Source: Chaetomium olivaceum
Taxonomy: Eukaryota > Ascomycota > Sordariomycetes > Sordariales > Chaetomiaceae
NCBI GenBank assembly: GCA_039881045.1
Contig: JAYWVB010000005.1
Location: forward strand, 1-64,000
DNA: 64,000 bases
Direction: 5' to 3'
The notes under the pieces are model-generated. The model was given only the letters and a program-made list of their open reading frames with translations, was not told the DNA's origin and ran no database searches. The position numbers and the translations under genes are program-made. The stretch's first letter is position 1, and each line of letters starts with the position of its first letter. Positions 34,830 to 47,133 of the stretch are shown piece after piece.

Positions 34830-35647
34830 CCGCCCGCTGCCGGCCTGCTCCGCCATAGCGACGATTTCATAGCCGCAGCACTGGGCAGCGGCGAGACAGG
34901 CAGTCCCGCGCCCAGACCGATGCCGACGCCCGTGCCCATGCCTGTGTGCAGGCGCAGGCTGAGGGCGCTGCCGGCGCGGCTGCCGGCTTGGCTACCGGCT
35001 TGGCTAGTGGTAGTGTTGGTGTTGGGGTTGCTGTTGATGCTGGCGCGGCTGCTGCTGCGGCTGGCGGGGGTCGCGGTGGCGGCGGGGGTGTTGAGGGTGG
35101 TGGTGGTGGTTGTTGTGGTTTTGGGGCGGGGGGTTTGGGCGGTGGTGATGGTGGTGGTGGCGGTGGCGGTGGCGCGGGGGATGGAGGATGTTGATGAAGA
35201 GGAGTGGTGGTGTAGTAGGCCTGGCTTTCGACGGGGAGAGGTGGGTGGAGGGGTTTGAAGGTTGGGGACGGGGATGGAGATGTGGGAGTTGGCGAGGCGG
35301 GGGTTTACGAGGGGAGGTGTGCGCTGTTTTTGGCGGGACATGTCGTGACCTTGTGAATTGGATTGGTTTCGGGGTTGGGATTCATGGTTTCGGTGTTGAT
35401 ACTGTGGTGGCTGCTGAGGTCGCTGTGATGACTGTGATGGCCGTGGTGGTGATGGTCGTGGTGACAGCTGTGGAGATGGATTTCGTATTGGGTCGGGTCG
35501 CCCTGTGAAATCTGTGAAATGCTGCCGGAGCGGGAAAGAGTAATCATCTGGTGCAAATGAAGAGAGCGACGAGATGGAAGGCGATAGTGTGATTTCCCAG
35601 TCGTCGCCTGAACCTCCTGAGCCCCCTTCCCCGTCTGGGTCGTTCAT
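32615..35647 (-). CDS. Large low-complexity protein with C-terminal coiled coil, function unknown
   Basis: I start at the first ATG, 35647 (MNDPDGEGG); the frame is open further upstream but without ATG. A 69-nt intron (33181-33113, GTAAGA...ACCAG) is in frame and stop-free; splicing gives 987 residues. The N-terminal 650 residues are dominated by Ser, Pro, Thr, Gln and Gly: a poly-Gln tract (about 34788-34830), Gly-Met/Gly-Val repeats and a Gly/Glu/Asp-rich stretch. The conserved-looking part is the C-terminal 330 residues: an Ala/Glu-rich coiled coil before the intron, then DRAEAAATRVLDLEQEI, a second coil with a TLWQDTV motif, and a basic helix near RKKDRRARRLRLHRAG. No membrane segment is evident. 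I do not recognise the family; cytoskeletal or scaffold roles are only suggested by the coiled coils. Confidence 0.7.
34788..34830. repeat. CTG/CAG trinucleotide tract (poly-Gln coding)
   Basis: Interrupted TTG/CTG run that encodes about a dozen glutamines on the minus strand within the low-complexity protein. Such tracts vary in length between strains. Confidence 0.9.
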
Positions 35648-37777
35648 TTGAGTTTGCGCTGATGTGTCCGTTTGCTCAGGTGAGTGACGGGAAGTGAGGT
35701 GAGTGGCGAGTTGCGGTGAGCTTAACAAATCCGGTTAGGCTACCCGACTCATATCAATCGTCCTGTTTTGATATGCCGTTGAATAATCTCAATTGAGGGT
35801 GTTGTAGATGCACTTCGGAGCTCTTCGAACGGTATTGTCAATTCGTATTGAATTACATGCATCGAGATCGAAGGTTCGAATGATGATTCTTCTTCCACCT
35901 CATCCACTTCGTCAAACCTGAGCCCCACTTGGTGTGTTGTCCAGGTGAAATCACAGCGACTGTTGAGCAATGCGCCTGCTCCAGGGGGTTCGGAACCAAT
36001 CATTCTTGTAGAAGTCCCCACAGTTCTGGCAAGGGGCTTTCCAGCCTTGCCATTTCCCCCCCTTTCCCTGTCGTTTCTTTCTCCGCTTTCTCTCAGCGTC
36101 TCGCATCGCCGTTCCTCGATGGGTTGTCTTGGTTGTCTCAGACTTGTTCATTGAATGTTGCTCGAGTCCGATGCGGAAAAGTTATAAGAAGCTAAAATAG
36201 CTGATGGCCCCACTTACGTTATCTCCTAACCTGGAAGGTCATGTACCGGGTATGTAATGCTATGTGCCAATCGTGCCAATGCACCTCTCTGTACGGAGTA
36301 TACGCCGCGCACTGATCGGCGTGCAGCAAATAAGGTGGGAGACCCGACCCTCTGCGACCGAGCTTTTCCGCCCAACCGACGGCACAACGGGACTGGACCG
36401 AGCGGCTCGGGGTAGAAATGGAGAAATGGAGCCATCCCCCATCCTCCACACCGTGGCATTAACTAGCTCGTTAGTGGCACATGCATGGAAATCTGGGGTC
36501 AAGTTTGTTTCGAGTCCTTTTGATTGATCAAAGCCTCGAGTTCGCTTACTCAGGTGATTGATGTCTTGAAAGTAACAAATGAACTAGTTGCAACGTGGCT
36601 TTCACAGTTTAGAAATCTCCAAGCGGATAACGTTATGACGTCAGATCAAGACTAAGAGAGACCGCAACACTGCAGGTGGTCATCTCCGGCGTTCAACTTC
36701 AAGGATGGTTCTGCAGTCCGAGATGACCAAAATCCAAGGAATGAGCATGAGGGACCTTAGTTACACCGCACGGCTGGTATTATACACTACCTACCTAATG
36801 TACATCTACTCGGGAGCTAGACTAGAATGCAGGGCACAGGGCGGCATTTGTTTAAGGGACCTGATGTAACCCCAGACATACTGCTTGTTACCTTAGTTAT
36901 GTACCTAGGTGAGGTAGGTCCCGTCGTTATTGGCAACACAGTGGTACCAGGTAACCCAATAACCTACATCCAAGAAATGAGTACTATTACAACCAACACC
37001 CGTGGGGAGCGATGGCGTTATTTTTCGCACCCCGCTTCCAAACTTGTTTCTTCAAAGAGAATCGAGTTGGTTATCGACAGCAGTCGAAGGAACAAGCCAC
37101 GCGGGATGACCCCCAGCGGTCGTGGGGTTCAAAACGTACCACATGCCAAGAAAGGGCGTTGAATGGCCACAGGCCTGTCCGCCTGTCACGCATCCGCCCG
37201 GCTCGGCTTGAGCACATGCAGCTAGCGAGGGGAACCGTGTGTGGGGCGACCGAGTCACTCTGCGCTGGACGGGCAGCCTTTGCGCCGAGCTCCAGCGGCA
37301 CGCCCCGGAAAACGCACACGAGCATCTGACGCACCTTAGCAGCCCCAACACCTACATAAGTCGACGCATGTTTAAAGTACCTGAGCATCCCCTGCCCCGC
37401 CTTGCCCGCGTTCCTCTCTCCCGCAACATTGAAGACGGTCGCCTCCATGTCAGCACGTACGCCAGACTTTTCGTGGCATAACTAAGGTCAATTACTTTAG
37501 TTGTGTTGTTTGCTTGCCAGGCCCGGCATCGGTTGCGTCATTGGAGCGCCCCTGGTCCGCTTGCCTCGGCTTAACTAACCGTCAACACCCACACCCACGT
37601 CCCGACTCAACTACGCCCGACACGCCCAGCACGCCCGCCCATTGAGCCGCCACCGCGCACAGTCAGAGACCACACGCCAAACACCACTACCGCGGACACC
37701 GCCCGGCACTTATGCTGCACGGTACAAGACCCGAGCATTCTCCACCAAGCACAATTGGCGCAGCCTGAGCCGCCAAA
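35648..37777. promoter_or_regulatory. 2.1 kb divergent intergenic region
   Basis: Lies between the divergent low-complexity protein and the PDH kinase gene. No supported gene; several short TAGGTAGG/CCTACC-like motifs occur around 36790-36960. Open frames are short and not conserved in character. Confidence 0.45.
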
Positions 37778-39301
37778 ATGGCTTGGAAGGCAAGCGAGCG
37801 GCTGATGGACACCATCCGGCACTATGCTAGCTTCCCTGCTACCGGCGTGAGCCTGCGCCAGATGGTGCAGTTTGGCGAGAAGCCGTCAACTGGTGAGCAG
37901 GCTCCAATTTCCCTTCGCGATGACGTCCAGGCTCTTATTCTGACGTTGGCGTGCAAGGGACTCTGTTCCGTGCTTCGCAGTTCCTTGCCGAGGAGCTGCC
38001 CATCCGACTCGCCCACCGTGTCCAAGAGCTCGAAACCCTCCCGGATGGCCTCAACGAGATGCCCTCGGTGAAGAAGGTGGCCGAATGGTATGCACAGTCG
38101 TTCGAGGTACGCACCCACACCGCCGCCAGTGGAGAAGACCTGTGACTCACCAAGATTGTCTGGTTTAGGAAATCACAACATTGCCCAGGCCCGACCTCGG
38201 CAAGGAGGTACGAGAGAGATTGATGCGGCCCTCGAGGATATCCGGGCGAAGCACATCCTGGCTGAGCGAAGCGACACCGAACCCGAGCATCGAAGAGGGA
38301 CAGTACAACTCATGGAACAGCAACGGCAACGGCAACGGAAATGGCTGGTCTAAGGGCAGGTTCCCCGCAACAAGGAGATACTTCGCCATGGTGGACGACA
38401 CCGGCGATTGGCCACCTGAGCTACAATTGTATAACATGAAATTTGCCCAGGCATTACATCGCATCAAGAGGCGGCACGACAGCGTGGTCACCACCATGGC
38501 ACAGGGCATCCTCGAGTACAAACGCAAGCGGCAACGGATGCAGATCGACAGCAACATACAATCATTCCTGGACCGCTTCTATATGTCGCGCATCGGGATA
38601 CGCATGCTCATCGGCCAGCATATTGCTCTGACTGATCAGAGCCACTACCGAGACCCTTCCTATGTCGGCATCATCTGCACCAAGACGTACGTTAAGGACC
38701 TGGCGCAGGAGGCCATCGAGAACGCGCGCTTTGTCTGCGAGGACCATTACGGCCTGTTTGAAGCGCCCAAAATCCAGCTCGTGTGCGATCCGAACCTCAA
38801 CTTCATGTACGTGCCGGGCCACCTGTCACACATGCTCTTCGAGACGCTCAAGAACTCGCTGCGCGCTGTGGTCGAAACACACGGTCAAGACAAGCAGGAG
38901 TTTCCCGTCACCAAGGTGATCGTGGCGGAGGGCAAGGAGGACATCACCATAAAGGTCTCAGACGAGGGCGGCGGTATCCCACGCAGCGCCATTCCGCTGG
39001 TCTGGACGTACATGTACACCACTGTTGACAGGACACCCAACCTTGATCCGGACTTTGACAAGAGCGATTTTAAGGCACCCATGGCCGGGTTCGGCTACGG
39101 CCTACCGATATCACGGCTGTACGCGAGGTACTTTGGCGGTGACCTCAAGTTAATAAGCATGGAAGGGTACGCTTTCAACCCCCCCTCCACATCCATCCAT
39201 CTCCATTATCCATACTAACAAATGCTACCACCCACAGCTACGGCACGGACGTCTACCTCCACCTGAACCGCCTGTCCAGCTCGTCGGAGCCGTTGCAATA
39301 G
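37778..39301 (+). CDS. Mitochondrial pyruvate dehydrogenase kinase (PDHK/BCKDK family)
   Basis: Exons 37778-37892, 37958-38106, 38169-39166 and 39238-39301 give 441 residues with intact frame. The N-terminal four-helix regulatory domain (starting MAWKASERL, with FGEKPSTGTLFRASQFL) is followed by a GHKL-type ATPase domain with an N-box (FETLKNSLRAVVE), a D/G1-box (SDEGGGIPR) and a G2-box (GFGYGLPISR). These kinases phosphorylate the E1-alpha subunit of pyruvate dehydrogenase in the mitochondrial matrix and turn the complex off; fungi have two paralogues (Pkp1 and Pkp2 in yeast), and I cannot say which this is. A short Asn-Gly repeat is inserted in the N-terminal domain (about 38320-38345), probably a surface loop. 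The N-terminus is only weakly basic, so the targeting signal may be cryptic. Confidence 0.92.
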
Positions 39302-40513
39302 CAATCAGCAGTCATGAGGGGTACCGGTACGTCTGCATCGCCCCGAGGATTGACGCTGCCAATGCGATACCTGATGCGCAAGCGCCTCAAGAACCTGGCC
39401 CCGCTCGAAATTACCGAGCGCAGGCAGGTCGGTGACGTCGAGGCCATCTTTAAGTCGTCGTCGTCGTTGTCGTCTGCCGCCGCCGACCCGCGCCACCGCC
39501 AGCACCACAACCAGCACTACTACCCCGCGAGAGGCAGCGATAGTGAGCTCTGATGAAGGAGTCTACTACTTGCTGCTGCTGCTGTTATTGTTGTTGTGGC
39601 TGTGAGATATGGAACCGAATCGAACTAGGAAGTTTTGGCTATTTGATATGTTGCTGTCCCCGCACCCAGCCCCCTTTCCGGGCGGTTGATGGGGGCCTAC
39701 ATGGACATACACACACACACACACAGGGGCGCCGGCATTGCTGGATTGTTCATCTTGCATGAGACCTGGCGCTTTATGAGACGGAGAGGGCACTGAGAGG
39801 CTATTGTCTCATCTACCTACACATTTGGGATTCAGAGGGTTGGCTGCCTGTCGCTTTGCTACCTCCTGCCCATCCGCTACTGCAGTTGTAGAAAAAGAAG
39901 ATGGTTGGTTGGCACAGGAAGACTTGGATTGTGTCAGCAACAAGCCAAGCAAGGGTGATGATGGTTAAAGAGGGAATAGGGGCACAAGGAAAGATGTAAG
40001 ACTGATATAGACCGAATGATAACATACAAAAAAAAGGTTCTTTGTGTGTGCGTTTGATGATGGAGGTGATGCAATTTGATTACTCTCGCCTTGTCTACCT
40101 CTACAACAATAACAATAAACTTGGTGGGACCTCAAATATAGCCAACCGTCCCTCAGTTCTCTCACCCCTATTAGTCCTCTCCTCTCTTTCCCCCCATAAG
40201 TTCTCCCGTTCCCCCATGAGTACCCCTTCCTTTCCCCCCATGGTACCCTTCTTCTCCCACCCCCGGAGCACCCCTTTCTCTCCTCCATGAAGCCCGTTCT
40301 GTCTTCCCCAATGCAAACAGTTAGGAAACATGCAAAATCAAATGTGGCCACCAATTCACCCCACCCTACCACGCCCAGTTCCAATTCCAATCCCAATCCC
40401 AACCAACACGAAAGAAACCATCCCCCCCCTCCTCCCTTCATCTTACCATCTTACCCCCAATTACCTTCCCCCCCCCCTCCCCTTCATCCACCATCACTCA
40501 CTCACTCAAAAAA
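39302..40513. other. Convergent 3' gap between PDH kinase and S1P lyase
   Basis: 1.2 kb with an AC microsatellite (39709-39725) and pyrimidine-rich imperfect repeats containing CCCCCCATG near 40185-40290. No gene is supported. Confidence 0.5.
39709..39725. repeat. AC dinucleotide microsatellite
   Basis: About eight and a half AC units, intergenic; a likely polymorphic marker. Confidence 0.9.
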
Positions 40514-42440
40514 TCAAGCCTTATACAACAAATCCAAAAACCCGCTCGCCAAATCCACCACCACGCTCTTATTCGGCAGCGAGCCCGCAACGCCATACAG
40601 CGCCGCCGCATCCCCCGTAACCGCCTCGCCGCCCCGCGTCTTCTTGCCCTCGACCAGCCGCGCCCTCTCCTTCTCGCGCTCCGCCTCCACCACGGCCTCC
40701 AGGTCGGCCGCGAGGCGCTCCCACACCTTGACCACGGGCAGGGTCACGGCGACGTGGATGGCGGGGGGGTCCTGCAGGGCGTTGAGGTGCCAGCCTTTGG
40801 CCGACATGCCGTCGGCGACGTCGTAGATGTTGAGGGAGCGGGCGCGGAAGGCGACGACGCTGACCAAGGGGTTGCCGAGGATCTCGAGTTCGGTGGACAA
40901 GGTGGGCGAGGTCTGGATGTGGTTGAGCAGGCGCTTGGTGGTGCCGACGATCTGGGCGCACGATTTCAGGTAGCCCGTCTCGCCGACCGTCATCAGGCTG
41001 GCCCAGCACCCCGCGATGAGCGCGCCGGGCCGGGAGCCGGCGATGCCGGGGGACGCGTAGACGCCGCCGGGCCAGGCCGGGTCGACGAAGTATTGGTAGG
41101 TGCGCAGGGCTTGGGTGCGGTAGAGGACGGTGCTGTTGCCCTTCGGGGCGAAGCCGTACTTGTGGGTGTCGCAGCTGATGGAGGTCACGCCCTTGAGGCG
41201 GAAGTCGAAGGGGGTGGTTTCGAAGCCGGCTTTGTCGAGGAAGGGGACGAGGAAGGAGCCGAGGCAGCAGTCGACGTGGAGGGGCAGGCGCTTCTTGACG
41301 GCTAGCTTGGAAAGGGCTGAGATGTCGTCGATGATGCCGTGGGGGAAGTTGGGTGCTGAGCCAACGAGGAGGATGGTGTTCCTATTGACGAGACGGGCGA
41401 CGCGTCGGATGTCGACCTGGTAGCTCGGGGCCGGGCACGCGACGAGGTGGACCTTGATTTTGAAATACTCGCCCGCCTTGCGGAAGGCTGTGTGTGCCGT
41501 GTCGGGCAAGATCCTGGGATTATGTTAGAAAAGAACGCCAAAACCAAAGGTCAAAGGAGGTGGGGGGTTGTTTACATCTCCGGCTCGGTAATACCCCGCT
41601 CAACATAGGCCTTCTGCCTCGCACTCAGGCAAGCCATCAAGATACTCTCCGTCCCACCGCTCGTGCTCACGCCCGCGGCACCTCGCGGCGCGTTAAACAG
41701 GCTCAGCACCATAGCCACGACCTCGGCCTCCATCTTCCGCACGCCGGGGAACACATCCGGGTGGATCGGGTTCGCCACGGTGAACTTGCCGTACGCCTCG
41801 GTCTGCAGCTTCAACAGCTCATCCTCGCCGTGATAGACGGCGCCCGAGACGTAGCCGTCCTCCCAGCGCGTGTGGTCCATGTTGGCGAGCGTTTCCAGTT
41901 CCTTGCGTACGGCGTCCTCGGTCCAGCCCTCCTTGGGCAGCGTCAGGTAGCGTGTCGTGTTGGTGGGGACCAGTTTAGATTGCAACTTGGTGAGAGCTTC
42001 TTCAACCTGCTTGCGAACCTGGGTCCGCACGCCGGGCATCCGGAGGAAGTAGCCGTACAGCACGCGGCGCACGTCAGTATATCCTTCGATGATGGTGCCG
42101 AACAGGCCGCGGCCCTTGAGCTTCCAGAGTACGCGGCGGGTCCATCGGAAGAGAAATAGGAAGAAGACAATGTTGCGGATCCTGAAAAAGGGGTTCGTGT
42201 TAGTGGGTGGCCATTGGAGCAATTGACAAGCTTATACTGCTTGAGTAGGAGGTTGTTGTCCTGCGCCAAGCGGTGGAGGGACGGGAAGAATGCGGCGCAA
42301 GAACCGGACGCAAAAAGGGGATTAGCCACTGACAGGTCCAAGTTGATCATCGCCAACGGGCTTCTAGCCGCCTGGGACCTCCTCCGGGCATTCTCGAAGC
42401 CCTCCCGCAGACTAACGGGTAAGCGGGATGTTCCAGACAT
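40514..42440 (-). CDS. DPL1: Sphingosine-1-phosphate (dihydrosphingosine phosphate) lyase
   Basis: Exons 42440-42238, 42181-41576 and 41513-40514 give 602 residues with intact frame. It is a PLP-dependent, group II decarboxylase-like lyase of the ER membrane that splits phosphorylated long-chain bases into a fatty aldehyde and ethanolamine phosphate, the exit step of sphingolipid breakdown. A single hydrophobic helix (RNIVFFLFLFRW, around residue 70-85) anchors the protein. Diagnostic motifs are NPIHPDVFPGVRKMEAEV, STSGGTESILMA (phosphate-binding) and SCDTHKYGFAPKG, in which Lys forms the Schiff base with PLP, plus the substrate-pocket segment YASPGIAGSRPG. Length is close to the family norm. 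Intron 1 splits the codon just before the membrane helix. Confidence 0.95.
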
Positions 42441-43551
42441 ATTTGTAATAGTAAAGAAAGTAGACCTTCGTGGCGGTTAAAAAATCCGACACCGAGGCCG
42501 TGAGGTGAAGGTAAGGGGAATTCGGGTACCACGGGACGACCTAACACGGCAATAAATCACCTCGGATTTGGAGCTCGGCTCTTCCCAATGACTGGGGGGC
42601 ACCACTGACCGAACAGGGCCTGCCGCGGGCAGCAGACCCCGGCCCTTTTAGGCTTGACCCATCCCCCCCCCCCACCCCCAACCTACCCGGTCCCCCGCGG
42701 CTCCCGCTCTGTGCTGTGGGCGCAATCCGCCCTAAATGCATGGCTTGGCACAGCTAATGCCATTTAGTGCTGCAGAGAACCTTGGAATCTTCACATGCTT
42801 GAAACTCACTTTCTACCGAACCTCGTTTCTTTCGCGCCAATGCACCTTTGTGTGTCACGGCGAGGCGATACAGCCTGGTCATTGGACTCGTATGCCCCCT
42901 CATTGATAGACACGGACACGGAGACGGGCGCAAATCTGGTATTCCCGTTCCCGGTGTGACCTCATCGGATGCAATGCTGTCGGACAACCTTCATAATAGA
43001 GACATGCAGCTTAGTTAGGTAGGTTTTGTATACGTAATTCTCAGAATTTGGCGGTTGGAGATGCATATGCGGGGGAGCTTTCCAGAAATGTCAGGTGTTG
43101 AGCATACAAACGAGGGGACAAGAAAGCCAAGCAGATATACTCTGAGCGGGTCTGCTGTGTAAAACACGCTTGCTGATATGAATATATTATACAACTACCG
43201 CTACCTCCCATCCTGTCTTTTCGTGGGTCTCATAATCGTGGGCTACCACGTGGCTGGTTACCTTACTCACCCCTCCAGGGGTTGGAGGTACGCTACCTCT
43301 TCTTGAAGTCATATCCCCAGAAACTACATAGCAACCTCTATGCCACATCTGTCCTCCAGCTATGCATTACCGGGAGGCACATAACCACCAATATAACCAG
43401 GGCTATGCCAAAACCCAAAACCAAACCTAAATGTGTCAGGGTACGATATCCCAAAGCCTCGAGGGATAGATAGGCGGAATAGCTAGCGTTGGCGTCAACA
43501 TTTGTCTAGCTGGAAATGGCCTGGCCGATATCATCCACCAAGTTCGAGCTA
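42441..43551. other. 1.1 kb intergenic region
   Basis: Between two minus-strand genes: promoter of the S1P lyase and 3' flank of the GT34 gene. AT-richer around 43000-43400; no gene recognised. Confidence 0.45.
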
Positions 43552-44626
43552 TCATGTGTTGGCAGCAAACACCCTCCGCCACGCCTGTGTAAACACCTGG
43601 GACTCGGTCTCGCATGCTTGCGGCCCGGTAGATGTACACCCGGGGAACCTAATAACCAGATCCCCGTCTTTGTACTCTGAATCCTTGCCGCCTTTGACAT
43701 AGGAGTTCATGATACGCTGCTCAACAATAGCCATGCGGGAAAGAATTGTCGGGTGCCACTGCACCATGTGTTCCTGCAGGCACATAAAGTCAGCATAAAA
43801 ATACAATGCAAAAAGGAGGGGTGTTTTGTTGCTTGAAAACGCACCAAAGCATGTGTCTCGGCCTTTTGGAAATCGTAGCTCCGATACAGCGGGCTGAACC
43901 AGGTCTCGAGAAAGAAGCGCGCCCAGTCGCCGTTGCGCACAATGTAGCTGGCCGCCGACAGCCCGTCCTTGTCCTGAGTGATCACAAAGTCTACGTCCTG
44001 CCCCTTCAGATGACTAAACGTCTTGATGATGCTGTCCGGGGGACAACAGGGTAGTCTTTCTTCATGAGCTCGTCCAACTTGGCCGGCTGCATGACGTGCT
44101 CCTCGATCTTGAGCTTCGGGTTCATGATGAGGCTACTCGCGTCGAGGTACCAGACGTAGTGGCAGTCCGGAAACTTGGTCAGCGCGTCTCGCATAGCGAA
44201 GATGGCCGTCCAGGAGAAAGGTGACCCAGCCAAGTCGTAGTCTCCGATCCTGGCGAGGAGGGTTTTGTAACCTATGTTGTCCATCAGTCTGACTGCGCAT
44301 CCATATTATCCATTATCCCTGGTGGCTGGCATACCGTGCTTCTGGGCATACTGCAACCTGTTCTGCTTGACCGTCTCCAAATACACCCCGCTATACTTGC
44401 TCGCATCCAACACAGTCACCAACACCACGGGTGGGTCACCCTTGGGCGCTCGCACCGCCGTATTCCGGTTGCCCGGCCGGGTGACGAGGTATATGAGGGC
44501 GAGAAAAAGGAGCCCGCCGAGCGCAATGAGCTTGAGGCGCGACCTCCGCAAGCCGGGCAATCGTGATGCGCGCGGGAGGTAGGGCGGCGGCTGCGAGGTC
44601 TTTCGTGGGGGGAGTGCGAAATGCAT
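43552..44626 (-). CDS. GT34-family mannosyltransferase-like protein (Mnn10/Mnn11 type), one frame break
   Basis: Exons 44626-44335, 44271-43845 and 43773-43552 give 313 residues if one base is added. It has a type II architecture: about 30 cytosolic residues, a signal anchor (LKLIALGGLLFLALIYLV), then a lumenal GT34 domain with YAQKHGYKTLLARI, SPFSWTAIFAMRDAL and HYVWYLDASSLIMNP. Mnn10 and Mnn11 belong to the Golgi M-Pol II complex that extends the alpha-1,6-mannan backbone of N-glycans. At the expected D-x-D metal site this protein reads DAS, suggesting a subunit of Mnn11 type or a weakened catalytic centre; that is inference. The frame fails at 44038-44042 (C5 on the coding strand); adding one base joins KDYPVVP to PDSIIKTFSHLK and the rest of the domain. 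Confidence 0.85.
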
Positions 44627-46061
44627 CGCGGGCGACAGGAGGCCCGGGGAATCGTCCCTAGGCCGAGATCGAGACCAATGCGACGGGGATCGATCTGTGT
44701 GTTTGTGGGAGCGGCCGATGTGGGATGCCGCGTGTCGCTACGTGGCCGCGGAGCGCCGTCGAAACACAAGGGGTAGATAGATGGTGTGGCGTTCCGTGCA
44801 GGATTATTCGAGGGAGATGACCGAACGGTGAACGAAGGAGGCGCTCTGTCAATTCTCTTTCAATTTCCGACGAGACGGTTTTAAGGATCGAGAGATGGTT
44901 TGCTTGCCAGGGCTGACTTGAATCGCTCGCAGACCGTCGCACAAAGGTTGAAATCAGGTCATTGGTGAATTCGAGTTGGTTCGTCCAGCAGATTGCCTTC
45001 GGGCTACCGCAAACGCTAAGGAGACAGAGACTGGACTTTGATGTTGCCAAGGGGAAATCATCACGAAAACGCTGGCCTTCTGAAGTTCCAAACGCGATAA
45101 CCGAACTTCTGGTAGTTACCTAGCGGAAATGTGGATGGTGCTGGGATCTGGGGGTTGGCGATAGGCTTATCGTAATGCGTGTCACGCTACCCCTAACCCT
45201 GGTCAACTGTCACCATGGTGGTTGTGAATAGCTTCATTATGTCAGACAAGCAAAGAGAGGCGAGAAAAGAAAAAGAAAGGGAAAGGCTTGACAACAAAAA
45301 AGCTCGCCGACTAGCTCATTGGTTAACCCCTGCTACCAAGGTACACCAAAGCGGCAATCGGTTGCGAAAAACCCGCGCGATGATTTTGCTACATCAGCAT
45401 CCGTTGAATCCAGGGCCTCTTGGGAACGTATCATTAGGCTGGTTTTGTCGAGCGCCTCCTGCTACCGTTAGGTTACTAGAGGCCTCTCGACGAAGTTGTG
45501 AGGTGCGGGAACTTCTACATCTAGCCGGTGTCGGGAACACTCAGAACTTCCGTCTGAACTTGATCGAGGGGACTTGTCATTTCTCCTGATTTGGGGTGAA
45601 GCCGGCCCCGCCAGAACCCGGTTTGATGGCGAGTGCAAATAAAGGTAGGAGTATAGTTTCTATTAGAACAATCATAGTCGGCGCTCCCTAATTAAGAACA
45701 TAGATGTATCAACCCAGCCTCGCAGCAACCCTTCTGAAATTGGCAAAGAAACGCCGAGGAAGCAGAGATAAACTCGAGGAACTCCGAAAAGCCCCCGATT
45801 GTAGGCACAGGTTCACGCATTCGCGCCTGACCACGACGAGAACAGGACAAGACGCCCCGTTCTCAGGGCGGCAGCGAAGCTTCATCTCTGCACACAGACT
45901 AGTTGCAACGGCACGGAGGCGCAGCTGTGGCAACTTAAGAGTGTGCAGGGGGGAGGCGTAGGGGAGGGAAGAGGAGGGGACACTCGGCAGCATTGCGAGT
46001 TTGAGATATCGATCGTCGTTGGAAAAAACAGTGCTATCAGTACACGCTACCCGCAATTACA
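44627..46061. promoter_or_regulatory. 1.4 kb intergenic region
   Basis: Between two minus-strand genes. An open frame at 45215-45589 (124 codons, ATG start) has a Lys/Glu/Arg-rich beginning but no family resemblance and I leave it out. A short telomere-like CCCTAACCCT sits at 45191-45200. Confidence 0.4.
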
Positions 46062-47133
46062 TTACTTATCCTTTCTCGACTCGTCGGTCGTTGCCTCGGG
46101 CGCCGTGTCAGCAGGTACGGCATCATCATCCGCTTCATCTTCGTCCGGTTCGTTCTCCTGGACATCCACGACACGGTCCCTGGCGTTCTCGAGGGTCTTG
46201 GCCATGAGATGGTTGACAAACTTCCACGTTGCCTATGACACTGTCAGTACATCATCAAGGACACCGAAAGACGGCACTTACCCCCAAGAAAGTCAACACT
46301 CCAATAAGAACGAGAGCCCAGTTGATCTGCTCCATTCTGTCTCTCCCGCCGGCCCGCCTCCGACGTCCAGCACCCCCAAACCGTAGGTTGATCCAGTTGA
46401 ATGGTGACATGAAGAACATGGTCTTCAAAAACCCCAGAATCCCCAGGGAAAGAAACCCTTTCAAGAAGTGGCCAGCCCAGCTGCTCGGTCCATCATCCGC
46501 CAGTACCGGTTCGTCCAACTCGATATCCATAAGCCCCTCGACAATGCTACCAAACGGATCATCCCAGAAACCGAGAATCGGGTCGGCAATAAACCCAAGG
46601 ATGAAGATGGTAGCCACCATGATGAAGAGGGTCAGGGTGACCCGCAGCAGTCTGCTCGAAAGCCAACGACCCCAGCGCAGGCGCTCGAGGCGGTACTCGA
46701 AGTGGCAGGTCGGGCAGCGCCAGTAGTTCCGGTCCGATAGAGGGGATGCGTTCCTCCAGGCCTGCAGGCACCCCTCGTGGACATACCTCTGCGAGCCTTT
46801 GCATTTGCAGGGGCTGATGAGGCGGCCGAGCTCCGGGTCCTCGGAGACATAGCGCACGCGGGTCTTGTTGGAGAAGACGCGGCCTGCGAACGAGTCGTCG
46901 ATCTCGGTCGTGGGATTGACCACCTCGAGGCAGATGCGGCAGGTCCGCGGACTGTAGCGCCGTTGCTTTTGGGTGGGAGTTGGCTCTGGTGTTGGAGTGT
47001 CCGAGGTGCCGGCAGCGCCGGATGCCTCTTCCTCGGGTGTGGGAGGCGTTGGCGCGTCGGTCCTGTGATTGTCATCCGATGTGTCCGTTGTAGAGGGCCA
47101 GCCCCATCGCGGTTCGAACGATGTAGAGGCCAT
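46062..47133 (-). CDS. RING-CH (MARCH-type) membrane E3 ubiquitin ligase
   Basis: Exons 47133-46282 and 46232-46062 give 340 residues. An N-terminal Pro/Thr-rich segment is followed by a RING-CH zinc finger with C4HC3 order: CRICLE, then SPCKCKGSQRYVHEGC, then WRCPTCHFEY. Two or three hydrophobic segments follow: LTLFIMVATIFILGF (after the RING), a central segment LSLGILGFLKTMFFM, and WALVLIGVLTFLG at the exon junction. The C-terminal tail (second exon) is very acidic. RING-CH ligases ubiquitinate membrane proteins in ER, Golgi, endosome or mitochondria; this one is the short fungal type, distinct from the large Doa10, and its target is not known. It shares a 667-bp divergent promoter with a proteasome subunit gene, which may be chance. 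Confidence 0.88.

Noticed and set aside
38562..39082. Antisense frames over the PDH kinase gene
   Set aside because: Mirror the conserved kinase exons and have no independent support.
45215..45589. 124-codon ATG frame with a Lys/Glu/Arg-rich beginning
   Set aside because: No recognisable domain and nothing in the context supports expression; could be chance.
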